The notes beneath the pieces were generated by a model. That model was not told the origin of the DNA and did no database searches. It saw nothing but the letters and a program-made list of their open reading frames with translations. Shown in pieces: positions 9,541-19,223 of a stretch of DNA of 64,000 nt. The position numbers were made by a program, and so were the translations under genes. The stretch spans positions 4,449 to 68,448 of the forward strand of contig DASSYR010000050.1 in the NCBI GenBank assembly GCA_035703165.1, given 5' to 3'. Every line of letters begins with the position of its first letter. Within the stretch, counting starts at the first letter, position 1. This DNA is from AWTP1-9 sp035703165. Its GTDB lineage: Bacteria > Bacteroidota > Bacteroidia > Chitinophagales > Chitinophagaceae.

Positions 9541-9662
9541 TGTTTCATTAAATTAGTATTCCTATATATTTATAGTAGCCGGTTGTCTTGAGAAAGCCTT
9601 ATTTTGCTTAAGATATAATTAACATTGAATGAGCAGTTATAACGATTGCCGCAAGTATGAGA

Positions 9663-10409
9663 CTACAAGCTCATCATTTCTTTAAACTTAACGGCTTGTC
9701 TTCTACTCACTTCAATTTTTTCTCCTCCTTTAATTTCTAATAAAAGTCCACCATTAAAATAAGGTTCTACTTTTTCAATCATCCGAAGATTTACAATATG
9801 TTTTCGATTGGCACGGAAAAAAATCTTTTCGTCAAGCCTTTCTTCCAGGGAATTTAATGATTTTAAAATGAGTGGTTTATTTGGACCAAAGAAAACCCGC
9901 GCATAATTTCCCACACTTTCAAACAAACGAATTTCGCCCAGACGTACAAACCAACAACGTTCGCCATCTTTTACAAAAACCTGGTCCAATTCAGTCAATA
10001 ATCCGCGATTTACGTTGCCAGATGATTCTGATTCTTTTTCATATTCTTCTTTTTCTTCCAGGGCTTCCAGTTTATGAATTGCGTCGGCCAAACGTTTGGG
10101 CTCAATAGGTTTTAATAAATAGTCAAGAGCATTTACCTCAAATGCTTTTAAAGCATATTCGTTATAGGCGGTAGTAAAAATTACCTGCGGCGATTTATCT
10201 AATTCACTTAGCAAATCAAATCCGGTTTTGCCGGGCATTTGAATATCAAGGAAAATTAAATCGGGATTTTTGGCCTCTATTTTCATAATTCCTTCATCAA
10301 CATTCGCCGCTTCATCAATGACCTCAATATTCGGGAATTCTTGAAGAAGTCTTTTTAATTCATTCCTTGCTAAACGCTCGTCATCAATAATGATAGCTTT
10401 TTTATTCAT
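9663..10409 (-). CDS. LytTR-family response regulator
   Basis: 248 residues. The receiver domain (1-120) has acidic pocket Asp9/Asp10, phosphoacceptor Asp55 in LIFLDIQMPG, the conserved TTAYNEYALKAF and Lys in LLKPIEP. The C-terminal LytTR DNA-binding domain (about 145-245) contains FFRANRKHIVNLRMIEKVEPYFNGG. It lies 17 bases after the histidine kinase gene in the same direction, forming a two-component operon. Targets are unknown. Confidence 0.93.
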   Translation of the reverse strand: MNKKAIIIDDERLARNELKRLLQEFPNIEVIDEAANVDEGIMKIEAKNPDLIFLDIQMPGKTGFDLLSELDKSPQVIFTTAYNEYALKAFEVNALDYLLKPIEPKRLADAIHKLEALEEKEEYEKESESSGNVNRGLLTELDQVFVKDGERCWFVRLGEIRLFESVGNYARVFFGPNKPLILKSLNSLEERLDEKIFFRANRKHIVNLRMIEKVEPYFNGGLLLEIKGGEKIEVSRRQAVKFKEMMSL

Positions 10410-10426
10410 GGGTTTTAAAACAAAAT

Positions 10427-11479
10427 TTACAATTCTATTGGCATAGTAATAACAGCTTCTACATAATTAGGTTCTATATCTTTAATTGTAAAACTTGCCT
10501 TTTCTCCAAACATCAATTTCAACCTGTTTTGGGTACTTTGCAATCCAAAACCTTCCGGATTGTAATAACCATTTAAATGTCCCGTATTTTTGATAATTAT
10601 TCTGTGATAGTCCCCTACAAAGTCAGAACTTATGTTTATTTCACCACCATTTACATCTTTGCTAATGCCATGTTTGATAGCATTTTCTACCAACGTTTGT
10701 AGCATCATGGGAGGTATGGGCTGATCTAAGGTGTCTTCGTTAATTTCAAACCGTGTTTTTAATCGTTCTTCAAAACGCATTTGTTCAAGTGCCAGGTAAT
10801 CTTTTACAATGCCTAATTCATTTTCTAATGGAACCGTTTCCAGCTTTTCTGTTTGCATACTATTACGCAAAATGTTGCTTAATTCCGTAATAGCTGTTCT
10901 GGCTCTACTGGGGTTTTCATCAACCAATGCACGAATACTGTTTAAAGAATTAAAAATGAAATGAGGATTTATATGACTTTTAATCGTTTTCAACTCTAGT
11001 GCTTTTATCAATGCTTCCAGCCTTAATTTATCAATTTTTTCAGAGCGGTTTCTTTCCACGTAGTGATACATAAAGTAAATAAGATTCCATAACAAAAGAA
11101 TACCCGAGGCATTAAATGTGCCACCAATCATTAATTTAAACAGTGAATATTTTCTTTCTCTTCCTTCGAAAAGATCGAATTCCCTCCAGCATAATAATAC
11201 CAAAAAAGAATACAGGATAGCAAAGCTGAATGTAATAGCTATAAAATAAATGATTTGCCGGTCAAAGTTTTTTTGTAAAACTTTTAATCTTAGAATAACT
11301 TCTCGCATAAGGTGTGTAAGAATAATACCAAACAAAACCATCGAAAATATTCTTTGTAAAAAAACCGGAGTTATTTTGTCCCGGTAGGTCCAAGCAAAGA
11401 AAATAGACATGGTTGCTTGTGCCCCCCATCCAATTATTTGACACCACCAATATTTAGAAACTCTTGTAAAAATTGACAT
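10427..11479 (-). CDS. LytS/YehU-type sensor histidine kinase
   Basis: 350 residues with four hydrophobic segments in the first ~150, a short coiled linker, then the His_kinase (PF06580-type) block SHINPHFIFNSLNSIRALV near 166-185 with the phospho-His in NPHF. The HATPase region follows with ENAIKHGIS (N box, ~265) and EGFGLQSTQNRLKLMFG (G box). It has no large extracellular sensor, so sensing may occur in the membrane. It is the partner of the adjacent LytTR regulator. The gene is divergent from dxs across a 252-base region. Confidence 0.92.
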   Translation of the reverse strand: MSIFTRVSKYWWCQIIGWGAQATMSIFFAWTYRDKITPVFLQRIFSMVLFGIILTHLMREVILRLKVLQKNFDRQIIYFIAITFSFAILYSFLVLLCWREFDLFEGRERKYSLFKLMIGGTFNASGILLLWNLIYFMYHYVERNRSEKIDKLRLEALIKALELKTIKSHINPHFIFNSLNSIRALVDENPSRARTAITELSNILRNSMQTEKLETVPLENELGIVKDYLALEQMRFEERLKTRFEINEDTLDQPIPPMMLQTLVENAIKHGISKDVNGGEINISSDFVGDYHRIIIKNTGHLNGYYNPEGFGLQSTQNRLKLMFGEKASFTIKDIEPNYVEAVITMPIEL

Positions 11480-11731
11480 AGCTAAGTATAAAATTACTTT
11501 AAATTTAGGCTTAATATACCTTAAAATTATTAAAGGTAAATTTTGGATGTAAATGGTATCTTTTTACGGATAATAAATAGTACTATTTTTGCAAGTATTT
11601 AGTGTATAAATCATTTATAAAGAGATGTTTATTTTATTCAACTATTTGTTTTAATAATTGTTAATCTTTCTGTTAAACAATAATGTTTTTAAAATAGGTA
11701 TTTGTATTATTTTAGCTAAAGATTTATTATC

Positions 11732-13663
11732 ATGGAACTTAAACCAGGCCGACTATTAGCCGCTATAAATTCTCCCGCTGATATAAAGAAATTAATGCCG
11801 GAACAACTTCATCAGCTATGCGATGAATTACGTCAATATATTATTGATGTTGTGAGTGTACACGGAGGACATTTTGGCGCCAGTCTTGGAGTAGTAGAGC
11901 TAACCATAGCATTGCATTATGTTTATAATACGCCTTACGACCAATTAGTTTGGGATGTGGGCCACCAGGCATACGGACATAAAATAATAACTGGTAGAAG
12001 AGATAATTTTCCCACTAATAGGAAATACAAAGGGTTAAGTGGTTTTCCTAAGCGGAACGAGAGCGAATACGATTCGTTTGGCGTGGGGCACTCTTCAACT
12101 TCTATTTCAGCCGCTTTGGGAATGGCAATTGCTTCAAAATATAAGGGGGAGAAAGACAGGAAATGTATTGCAGTGATTGGTGATGGTGCTATGACTGCGG
12201 GAATGGCTTTTGAAGCTTTGAATCATGCCGGTGTTGCTGATACAGATGTGTTGATTATTTTGAATGATAATTGTATGAGTATCGACCCCAATGTAGGGGC
12301 ATTAAAGGAATATTTAACCGACATTTCTACATCCCATACTTATAATAAGGTTCGGGATGAAATTTGGAATGTTCTCGGTAAGCTTCCTGTTGGTAAGAAT
12401 TTTACCAGAGATATGGCTTCAAAATTTGAAGCCAGTATAAAGGGAATGATAAGTAAAAGCAGTAATTTATTTGAGGCCTTAAAGCTGAGGTATTTTGGTC
12501 CTATTGATGGTCACAATATCACCAAGCTTGTTGATACTTTAAAAGATTTAAAAAATATACCCGGCCCCAAATTATTACATATATTAACCGTAAAAGGGAA
12601 GGGATATGCTCTTGCCGAGCAGGATCAAACAAAATGGCATGCGCCGGGACTATTTGATAAAATAAGCGGAGAAATTTATAAGAAAAAGTTTGACATTCCA
12701 CAGCCTCCCAAATATCAGGATGTATTTGGCCATACCATTTTGGAATTGGCAGAAAAAAATGAAAAAATAATTGGCATTACCCCTGCTATGCCCAGCGGAT
12801 CTTCTTTAAAATTTATGATGGAAAAAATGCCCCACCGGGCATTTGACGTGGGTATATGTGAACAACATGCTGTTACTGTGAGTGCGGGAATGGCAACGCA
12901 GGGGCTGAAGGTATTTTGTAATATTTATTCGTCCTTTATGCAAAGGGCTTATGACCAAGTGGTTCACGACGTAGCAATACAAAAATTACCGGTAATATTT
13001 TGTTTGGACAGGGCGGGATTAGTTGGGGATGATGGTCCAACACACCATGGAACATACGACATTTCCTATATGCGCTGTATTCCCAATATGATAATAAGCG
13101 CCCCCATGAATGAAAGTGAACTGAGAAATTTAATGTTTACAGCACAATTGGATTCAATGGAATTACCCATTGTAATTCGTTATCCGAGAGGTGAGGGGGT
13201 AATGCCGGAATGGAGAACGGAAATGAAAGAAATTAAAATTGGTACAGGAAGAAAATTAAAAGATGGAGAGGATATTGCTATCCTTTCTTTTGGTCATCCC
13301 GGTAATTTTGCAGCAGCAGCAATTCGTGAGTTAAAGAATGACGGACTAAATCCGGCTCATTATGACATGCGATTTGTAAAGCCTATTGACGAAGCTCTCT
13401 TGCACGAAGTATTTACCAAATTTAATAAGGTAATTACAGTGGAAGATGGCACTGTGGTAGGTGGGTTTGGAAGCGCAGTGGCAGAGTTTATGATTAATCA
13501 TAAATATAATGCAAATGTAAAAATACTTGGGGTTCCTGATCGTGTTGTTGAACATGGAACACCTAAGGAACTCTATCGTGAGTGTGAATACGATGCATTG
13601 GCTATTGCTAATGCGGTTAGAGAAATGATGAAAGAAAAAGTAAATGTTCGGATATTGGGATAA
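11732..13663 (+). CDS. dxs: 1-deoxy-D-xylulose-5-phosphate synthase
   Basis: First enzyme of the MEP isoprenoid pathway, condensing pyruvate and glyceraldehyde 3-phosphate with thiamine diphosphate. The 643-residue length is typical (E. coli 620). The TPP-binding motif GDGAMTAGMAFEALN begins near residue 149, followed by the pyrimidine-domain Glu in GICEQHAVTVSAGMA (~374) and the substrate-binding IRYPRGEG (~480). HGGHFGASLGVVELT near the N-terminus is the usual start region. It is monocistronic and convergent with the downstream sulfatase gene. Confidence 0.97.
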   Translation: MELKPGRLLAAINSPADIKKLMPEQLHQLCDELRQYIIDVVSVHGGHFGASLGVVELTIALHYVYNTPYDQLVWDVGHQAYGHKIITGRRDNFPTNRKYKGLSGFPKRNESEYDSFGVGHSSTSISAALGMAIASKYKGEKDRKCIAVIGDGAMTAGMAFEALNHAGVADTDVLIILNDNCMSIDPNVGALKEYLTDISTSHTYNKVRDEIWNVLGKLPVGKNFTRDMASKFEASIKGMISKSSNLFEALKLRYFGPIDGHNITKLVDTLKDLKNIPGPKLLHILTVKGKGYALAEQDQTKWHAPGLFDKISGEIYKKKFDIPQPPKYQDVFGHTILELAEKNEKIIGITPAMPSGSSLKFMMEKMPHRAFDVGICEQHAVTVSAGMATQGLKVFCNIYSSFMQRAYDQVVHDVAIQKLPVIFCLDRAGLVGDDGPTHHGTYDISYMRCIPNMIISAPMNESELRNLMFTAQLDSMELPIVIRYPRGEGVMPEWRTEMKEIKIGTGRKLKDGEDIAILSFGHPGNFAAAAIRELKNDGLNPAHYDMRFVKPIDEALLHEVFTKFNKVITVEDGTVVGGFGSAVAEFMINHKYNANVKILGVPDRVVEHGTPKELYRECEYDALAIANAVREMMKEKVNVRILG

Positions 13664-13680
13664 AGAATTGTTTGTTTCTA

Positions 13681-15618
13681 TTACTTTTTATATAATTTAT
13701 TTTTAAACAAATAACTGGCCGTTTGGTAATAGGCAATTGCTTCTTCAACAATCGGGGTTTCCATTGGGATTTTTTGGGATGATCCATCATTAAAATTGAC
13801 TGAAAACATTTCTGCCTGTTTAACGGGGGAAAGCACAACCATCTTATGATCTTTAACATAGGCGATTTTTTGATATGTAGAAAGGAAGATTCTGTCTTTT
13901 TTTGTCCCTGATTTGCTAATGTCAGCGCCAAGAAATTTGCTATTATATGATATGTTTAATAAACCAAGTAACGTTGGTGCCAGATCAATCTGAGCAGCTA
14001 AATCAGTATCAATTTTAGGCACAATAAAAGAAGGGCAGTAAATTAGGCAGGGAATATGATAATCATTAACCGGGATTTCTGTTTTACCGGCAACTTTAGC
14101 ACAATGATCGGCAACGATCACAAAAATTGTATTGCTAAACCAGGGTTTTATTTTAGCCTCATTTAAAAATTTCCCAATGCAATAATCAGAATATTTAACT
14201 ACTCCCTCCCTCGTCTGCTCATCAGGATTTCTGTCAATCCTTCCTTGAGGAAAAGTGTATGGGCGGTGATTAGATACGGTCATAATATGATTAAAGAATA
14301 ATTTACCAGCATCATAACTTTTATCCATTTCTTTTAAGGCTTTAGTGAAAAGATCTTCATCGGCTACGCCCCAGGCTGTTTCAAAATGAACAGCATTTTT
14401 TGGAAAATTGGCCCTGTCTATTACCTGGTAATCGTTATGCAGGAAGAAGTAACCCATATTATCAAAGAAGCTATTTCCTCCATAAATAAATTTTACGTCG
14501 TATTTTTTATTCTTAAAAATGCTTCCGATAGTAAATAAATCTTCATTGTGAGGTCTGCGAATAATTGCCTGACCAGGTGTAGGGGGCAATGCTAATGATA
14601 AAGCCTCCAATCCTTTAACTGTTCTTGTGCCAGAAGCATAAAAATTTGAGAAGAAAAGGCTATGGGGAATTAATGAATCCAAAACGGGAGTAATATTTTG
14701 TGTATTGCCAAAATATTTCATAAAACTTCCACTCAGACTTTCAACGCTTATTAATACAACATTCATTTTTCTTTCACTACTAGTAGGCATTACCTTTCTA
14801 TCAATAACAAAAGGTTGAATACTGGTAAAATATTCTCCCGGCTGTATGATTGTTTCTCTTAGCTTTTTAAAGGCCGTTTCATTTTTTTCTGTTACATAAA
14901 ATTTATTATAATCTAATTCATTATTCCAAAAAGCGGCACCAAATTCATACAGCCCGTTTCCGGACAATTCTCTTATATAATTATTAGAAGAAAAATTTTT
15001 AAAAGAATTATTAACCAAAAACCAACTGCATACGGGTACCGCCAGTAATAAAAATGAGAATAGAGTTCGTTTTAAAAATGGTAAAGGGTACTGCTGCGAT
15101 GACTTAATTTTATGCCTGAATACCCATACTAGTGTCAGCGAAAGAATCAATAGCGTTATTAACAAATATGGAAGGATTGAATAGGACTGTCGGATATTAC
15201 CAATTACCTCTGTAGTGTATATTAAATAATCAACGGCTATAAAATTATATCGTACATTAAATTCGCCCCAAAAAAACCATTCGGCAGAAGCATTAAAGAG
15301 TAAAAAAAAGAAAGCAAAACCGAATATGCCATATAGTATAAACTTATGCCGGTATTTATTATAAATACCACTTGGCATTAGCCAACAGTATAAAACCAAT
15401 GGAATGGCTGCATAAAATCCTACAACCAAATCATAAAACAATCCTATTAGAAAAATTAATGCCCAATGAACAGGATTAAAATCCAGATTCGGCAACGAAT
15501 GGAACAACAATAGCAGTCTTGTAATAAAACTTATGGTACACGATGCTACAATCAATATCGCCACAGGGCCAAATCGGTGGGTGTAACATCTTTCCAAAAA
15601 ATATTTAAGTTGTTTCAT
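13681..15618 (-). CDS. LtaS-like sulfatase-fold membrane protein
   Basis: 645 residues. About five transmembrane helices fill the first ~215 residues, followed by an extracytoplasmic alkaline-phosphatase/sulfatase domain. Metal-site motifs are VVLISVESLSG (~287), SGTRTVKGLEALSLALPPTPG (~325, nucleophile region) and VIVADHC (~499). This architecture matches phosphoglycerol and phosphoethanolamine transferases of the LTA-synthase group. Gram-negative Bacteroidota commonly carry such genes, but their substrate is unclear; membrane-lipid or LPS decoration is a reasonable guess. The gene is convergent with dxs, leaving only 17 bases between them. Confidence 0.85.
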   Translation of the reverse strand: MKQLKYFLERCYTHRFGPVAILIVASCTISFITRLLLLFHSLPNLDFNPVHWALIFLIGLFYDLVVGFYAAIPLVLYCWLMPSGIYNKYRHKFILYGIFGFAFFFLLFNASAEWFFWGEFNVRYNFIAVDYLIYTTEVIGNIRQSYSILPYLLITLLILSLTLVWVFRHKIKSSQQYPLPFLKRTLFSFLLLAVPVCSWFLVNNSFKNFSSNNYIRELSGNGLYEFGAAFWNNELDYNKFYVTEKNETAFKKLRETIIQPGEYFTSIQPFVIDRKVMPTSSERKMNVVLISVESLSGSFMKYFGNTQNITPVLDSLIPHSLFFSNFYASGTRTVKGLEALSLALPPTPGQAIIRRPHNEDLFTIGSIFKNKKYDVKFIYGGNSFFDNMGYFFLHNDYQVIDRANFPKNAVHFETAWGVADEDLFTKALKEMDKSYDAGKLFFNHIMTVSNHRPYTFPQGRIDRNPDEQTREGVVKYSDYCIGKFLNEAKIKPWFSNTIFVIVADHCAKVAGKTEIPVNDYHIPCLIYCPSFIVPKIDTDLAAQIDLAPTLLGLLNISYNSKFLGADISKSGTKKDRIFLSTYQKIAYVKDHKMVVLSPVKQAEMFSVNFNDGSSQKIPMETPIVEEAIAYYQTASYLFKNKLYKK

Positions 15619-15649
15619 TAGTTTTCATTAAGATATTGGATTAATATAT

Positions 15650-17197
15650 CTAAAACCAGTTGTTTGTTTTTCTACTCCTGCTTCTGCCACCCAATCCCAA
15701 AGCACCTAAAAGACTTCTTGTAATTACACTGGCCGCAGTTCTTCCAACCTGTTTTACCATGGGATTGTCAAAAAAACCTTTATCGTTCATGCCTTTTTTA
15801 TCAGCTTTTTTTTCTTCCTCTTCGTTTTTTTGTTTTTCAGCAACTTCTGTAAGCTTGTTTGTTAAAATTTCATAAGCGCTTTTTTCATCAATAAACGCAT
15901 CGTATTTTTTTACGAGTTTTGAATTACTTATTATGCTTTCAATTTCATTTTCGGTTAAAATATCCATTCTGCTAACGGGAGGAACAAGCATAGTATGTAC
16001 CAGGGGACTGGGAACACCTTTTTCGTTTAACAACGTAATAAATGCTTCCCCGATGCCTAACTGGGTTATCATTTCAGCTACATCATAAAACTCTGTCTCC
16101 GGGTAGTTTTGAGCAGCTTGTTTAATTGTTTTTCTATCGGCAGCGGTAAAAGCCCTTAAAGCATGTTGAATTTTTAATCCTAATTGTGCTAAAACACCAG
16201 GTGGTATATTCTGCGGGTTTTGTGTGCAAAAAAATATTCCTACTCCCTTTGATCGAATTAATTTAATCACCGTTTCAATTTGTTGAAGCAAAGCATTTGT
16301 TGCTTCCTGAAAAACTAAATGCGCCTCGTCAATAAATAAAACAAGCTTGGGTTTATCTGTATCGCCCACTTCCGGTAAGCTTGCATATAATTCGGCAAGT
16401 AATTGAAGCATAAAAGTGGAAAATAGCTTGGGCCTGTTCTGCATGTCTGTTACCCTCAGAATATTTATTATTCCTCTTCCATCATCCGCTATTCGCATCA
16501 AATCATCTACTTCAAAAGAGGGTTCTCCAAAAAAAATATCTGCCCCCTGTTGTTGAAGCTCTATTACTTTGCGTAAAATCGTTCCGGTAGAAGAAGAGGC
16601 AATTTTCCCATATATTTTTTCAATTTCGTTTTTGCCTTCGTTGCTTATAAATTGCAGAACCTTAATAAAATCTTTTAAATCAAGCAATGGCATTTTCTGG
16701 TCATCACAATATTTAAAAATCACAGCCACCAATCCCTCCTGGGTGTCATTTAATCCCAAAATCTTTGAAATTAAAATGGGTCCAAACTCACTTACCGTGG
16801 CACGCATTCTAACTCCTTTTTGATCGCTTAACGTCATTAATTCAACTGGAAATCCTTCGGGCATGTATTCACCGCCAATTTTTGCAAGTCTTTCTTTTAT
16901 TTTTTCGTTTATAGTACCCGGTGCAGCAATACCGCTTAAATCTCCTTTAATATCCATCATCAATACCGGCACACTCGCATTACTCAATCCCTCAGCAAGA
17001 ATTTGTAACGTTTTTGTTTTACCTGTGCCTGTAGCTCCCGCAATTAAGCCATGGCGGTTCATTGTTTTTAGTGGAAGAAAAATGTCGTTCCCCTGTATGG
17101 CTTCTCCATCCAGCATGGCACAACCAATGCGAAAGCTTTCACCTTTAAATGAATAACCGTTTTTTACTATTTGAATAAATGCCTCTTTGTTAGCCAC
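15650..17197 (-). CDS. HerA-like helicase/ATPase (DUF853 family)
   Basis: 515 residues. Walker A GATGTGKTKTLQ lies near residue 54 and Walker B LVLFIDEAHLVF near 286, within a FtsK/HerA-type P-loop fold. FFCTQNPQNIPPGVLAQLG (~330) is the typical post-Walker B segment. The C-terminus is Lys/Glu-rich, then basic (GGRSRSRKTNNWF). DUF853 proteins are predicted DNA-pumping ATPases; no NurA-like nuclease gene is adjacent. It may share a transcript with the sulfatase gene 31 bases downstream. Confidence 0.85.
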   Translation of the reverse strand: MANKEAFIQIVKNGYSFKGESFRIGCAMLDGEAIQGNDIFLPLKTMNRHGLIAGATGTGKTKTLQILAEGLSNASVPVLMMDIKGDLSGIAAPGTINEKIKERLAKIGGEYMPEGFPVELMTLSDQKGVRMRATVSEFGPILISKILGLNDTQEGLVAVIFKYCDDQKMPLLDLKDFIKVLQFISNEGKNEIEKIYGKIASSSTGTILRKVIELQQQGADIFFGEPSFEVDDLMRIADDGRGIINILRVTDMQNRPKLFSTFMLQLLAELYASLPEVGDTDKPKLVLFIDEAHLVFQEATNALLQQIETVIKLIRSKGVGIFFCTQNPQNIPPGVLAQLGLKIQHALRAFTAADRKTIKQAAQNYPETEFYDVAEMITQLGIGEAFITLLNEKGVPSPLVHTMLVPPVSRMDILTENEIESIISNSKLVKKYDAFIDEKSAYEILTNKLTEVAEKQKNEEEEKKADKKGMNDKGFFDNPMVKQVGRTAASVITRSLLGALGLGGRSRSRKTNNWF

Positions 17198-17279
17198 TTT
17201 AAAAAATTTATACTGAAATTAACTAAATAAGGTTCAGGAAAGCTTAAAGGGTTTAATTATATCTGGTTTCTTTCTATTA

Positions 17280-17651
17280 TTAAAATTCTTCCTCCCTCTC
17301 CAACATTAGTATAGCACTTTGGGGAACAATAAAATATTTTTCTCCTTCGTATATTACTTCCGTGGCTCCACTTAATAAAAAAATGGCTAAATCCCCTTCT
17401 TTAGCTTGCAAGGGTACATATTTTACGAGTTCATCTTCGCTTTTCCAAGGTTCATCATCCATTGGCATAGGAATAGCATAACCCGGCCCGGTTTTAATAA
17501 CATAACCCTGCTGTACTTTTTCCTTTTCCTGTACACCCGGGGGCAAATATAGCCCGCTGGCTGTTCGCTCATCTGGTTTGCTGAGTTTGATTAGTACCCT
17601 GTCGCCGATAATTACCAGTTTTTTTAAACGATTATCTGGAGTTATTCTCAT
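17280..17651 (-). CDS. GroES-like co-chaperonin paralogue
   Basis: 123 residues when started at MRITPDNR (17651). The cpn10 fold is visible: VIIGDRVLIKLSKPDERTASGLYLP is the beta strand plus mobile loop, and YEGEKYFIVPQSAIL is the C-terminal strand. It is longer than the ~95-residue GroES because of an insertion around GPGYAIPMPMDDEPWKSEDE. No groEL is adjacent, so it is probably a second, divergent cpn10 rather than the main GroES. An upstream ATG (17675) would add eight residues. Confidence 0.75.
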   Translation of the reverse strand: MRITPDNRLKKLVIIGDRVLIKLSKPDERTASGLYLPPGVQEKEKVQQGYVIKTGPGYAIPMPMDDEPWKSEDELVKYVPLQAKEGDLAIFLLSGATEVIYEGEKYFIVPQSAILMLEREEEF

Positions 17652-17784
17652 ATTTCCGAACTTTAGAGAAAGCAAAATTAAACTTTTCTTAGTTGGCGAT
17701 ATTTCGCCTTTAACAAAAAATTAGGTCTGTTATTTTAATAAGGCCAATTGTATTAATTTTATTTGCTAATTAAACAATTTTATT

Positions 17785-18483
17785 ATGGAAGGAATAAAAC
17801 CGAAAATATTATTGGTAGAAGATGATCAGAACTTAGGGATGGTATTGAAGAACTACCTGGAATTAAATGATTACGATGTTACGTTAGAAAGAGATGGCAT
17901 ATTGGGACTTGCCGCTTTTCGCCGCGAAAAATTTGATTTGTGCTTATTGGACGTAATGATGCCAAACATGGATGGGTTTGCCCTGGCAGAAGAAATTCGT
18001 GATGTAGATCCTGATATTCCTTTGTTTTTCCTTTCTGCTAAAACAATGAAAGAAGACATTATTAGTGGTTATAAGTTAGGTGCGGATGATTATATTACAA
18101 AGCCTTTTGATAGCGAAGTTCTTTTACTTAAAATCAAAGCAATTCTTAAGCGAAATGAAGAAATGAACCGTGCCAGTGAGACTATTGAATTTGATTTGGG
18201 TAAATATCACTTCAACCCTAAGTTGAGAGAACTGGTTATAGGTGGTAAAACACACACCCTTTCTCCTAAAGAGAACGAGTTGTTGAAGATGCTTGCTGAG
18301 TATAAAAATGACCTACTGCCCAGAGACCAGGCGCTAAAAAGAATTTGGGGAAGCGATACTTATTTTAATGGAAGGAGCATGGATGTGTATATTGCCAAGC
18401 TACGGAAATATTTAAAAGAAGATACTAATATTGAAATAGTAAATATTCATGGAAATGGGTTTAGATTGGTAGTGCCTGAGTAA
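17785..18483 (+). CDS. OmpR-family response regulator, RprY-like
   Basis: 232 residues. The receiver domain has the acidic pair in VEDDQNLG (~12-15), phosphoacceptor Asp56 in LCLLDVMMP, and LGADDYITKPFDSE with the conserved Lys. The trans_reg_C winged helix spans about 130-230 (LSPKENELLKML, RSMDVYIAKLRKYLKED, GNGFRLVV). Sequence and the absence of an adjacent kinase resemble the Bacteroidota RprY regulator. The gene ends at a bidirectional terminator shared with engB. Confidence 0.88.
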   Translation: MEGIKPKILLVEDDQNLGMVLKNYLELNDYDVTLERDGILGLAAFRREKFDLCLLDVMMPNMDGFALAEEIRDVDPDIPLFFLSAKTMKEDIISGYKLGADDYITKPFDSEVLLLKIKAILKRNEEMNRASETIEFDLGKYHFNPKLRELVIGGKTHTLSPKENELLKMLAEYKNDLLPRDQALKRIWGSDTYFNGRSMDVYIAKLRKYLKEDTNIEIVNIHGNGFRLVVPE

Positions 18484-18508
18484 CCTTTGGTTTTAAAAAG
18501 AGCATTTA

Positions 18509-18539
18509 ACTGCCTGGTATGATTACAGGCAGTTTTTTT
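18509..18539. terminator. Bidirectional intrinsic terminator between the response regulator and engB
   Basis: Perfect 8-bp stem ACTGCCTG/CAGGCAGT with a 9-base loop followed by seven T on the plus strand; A-rich sequence on the other side also serves the convergent engB gene, whose stop lies inside the T run. Confidence 0.85.
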
Positions 18540-19137
18540 AATTTAACCCTTTACTACATTCCTCTATAAAAGCTAATATCTCCTTTCTTCCTGTTTTTTT
18601 TGTGGCAGAACTAATAAAATGACGAGGAAGAAATTGCCAGCTCTTTCTCATTTCTGTAAGAAAATTTTTTATATTAATTGCTACTTCTTTTTGAGTGGAC
18701 TTATCTGTTTTGGTAAATACAAGAGAAAAAGGGACTTCCCATTTGCCTAATTGGTTTATAAATTCTAAATCAATTTTTTGTGGTGTATGTCTTGAGTCAA
18801 TCAGTACAAAAACATGTGTAAGGTTCTCTCTTTTTCGTAAATAATTCTCAATCATCTGCTCCCATCTTCTTCTGTTTGATTGCGATACTTTTGCAAATCC
18901 ATACCCTGGCAGGTCAACTAAATACCACTCATCGTTAACAATAAAATGATTAATTAATTGCGTTTTTCCCGGGCTTGCCGAGGTTTTGGCCAATTTTTGG
19001 TTGTTACATAGCATATTAATTAAAGATGATTTGCCAACGTTGCTTCTTCCTATAAAAGCATACTCCGGCCTGTCTGGTTTAGGGCATTTGGTATAATCCG
19101 GGCTGCTGATAATATATATAGCGGATTTAATAATCAT
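18538..19137 (-). CDS. engB: YihA/EngB-family ribosome biogenesis GTPase
   Basis: About 199 residues from MIIKSA (19137), the normal family length; the open frame extends further upstream to 19299 without similarity. G1 GRSNVGKSSLIN (~30-41), G2 Thr in SPGKTQLINHF, G3 DLPGYGFAKV, G4 TKTD and G5 SSATKKTG are all present. EngB assists 50S subunit assembly. The gene is divergent from ubiE with an 86-base spacer. Confidence 0.93.
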   Translation of the reverse strand: MIIKSAIYIISSPDYTKCPKPDRPEYAFIGRSNVGKSSLINMLCNNQKLAKTSASPGKTQLINHFIVNDEWYLVDLPGYGFAKVSQSNRRRWEQMIENYLRKRENLTHVFVLIDSRHTPQKIDLEFINQLGKWEVPFSLVFTKTDKSTQKEVAINIKNFLTEMRKSWQFLPRHFISSATKKTGRKEILAFIEECSKGLN

Positions 19138-19223
19138 CTTGTTATTAGTTATGCTTGTTAATGGCAACAAAAATACCGGAAACCTGCAATAAGTAGCCGG
19201 TAACCAAGTACCTTTGCACGCCA

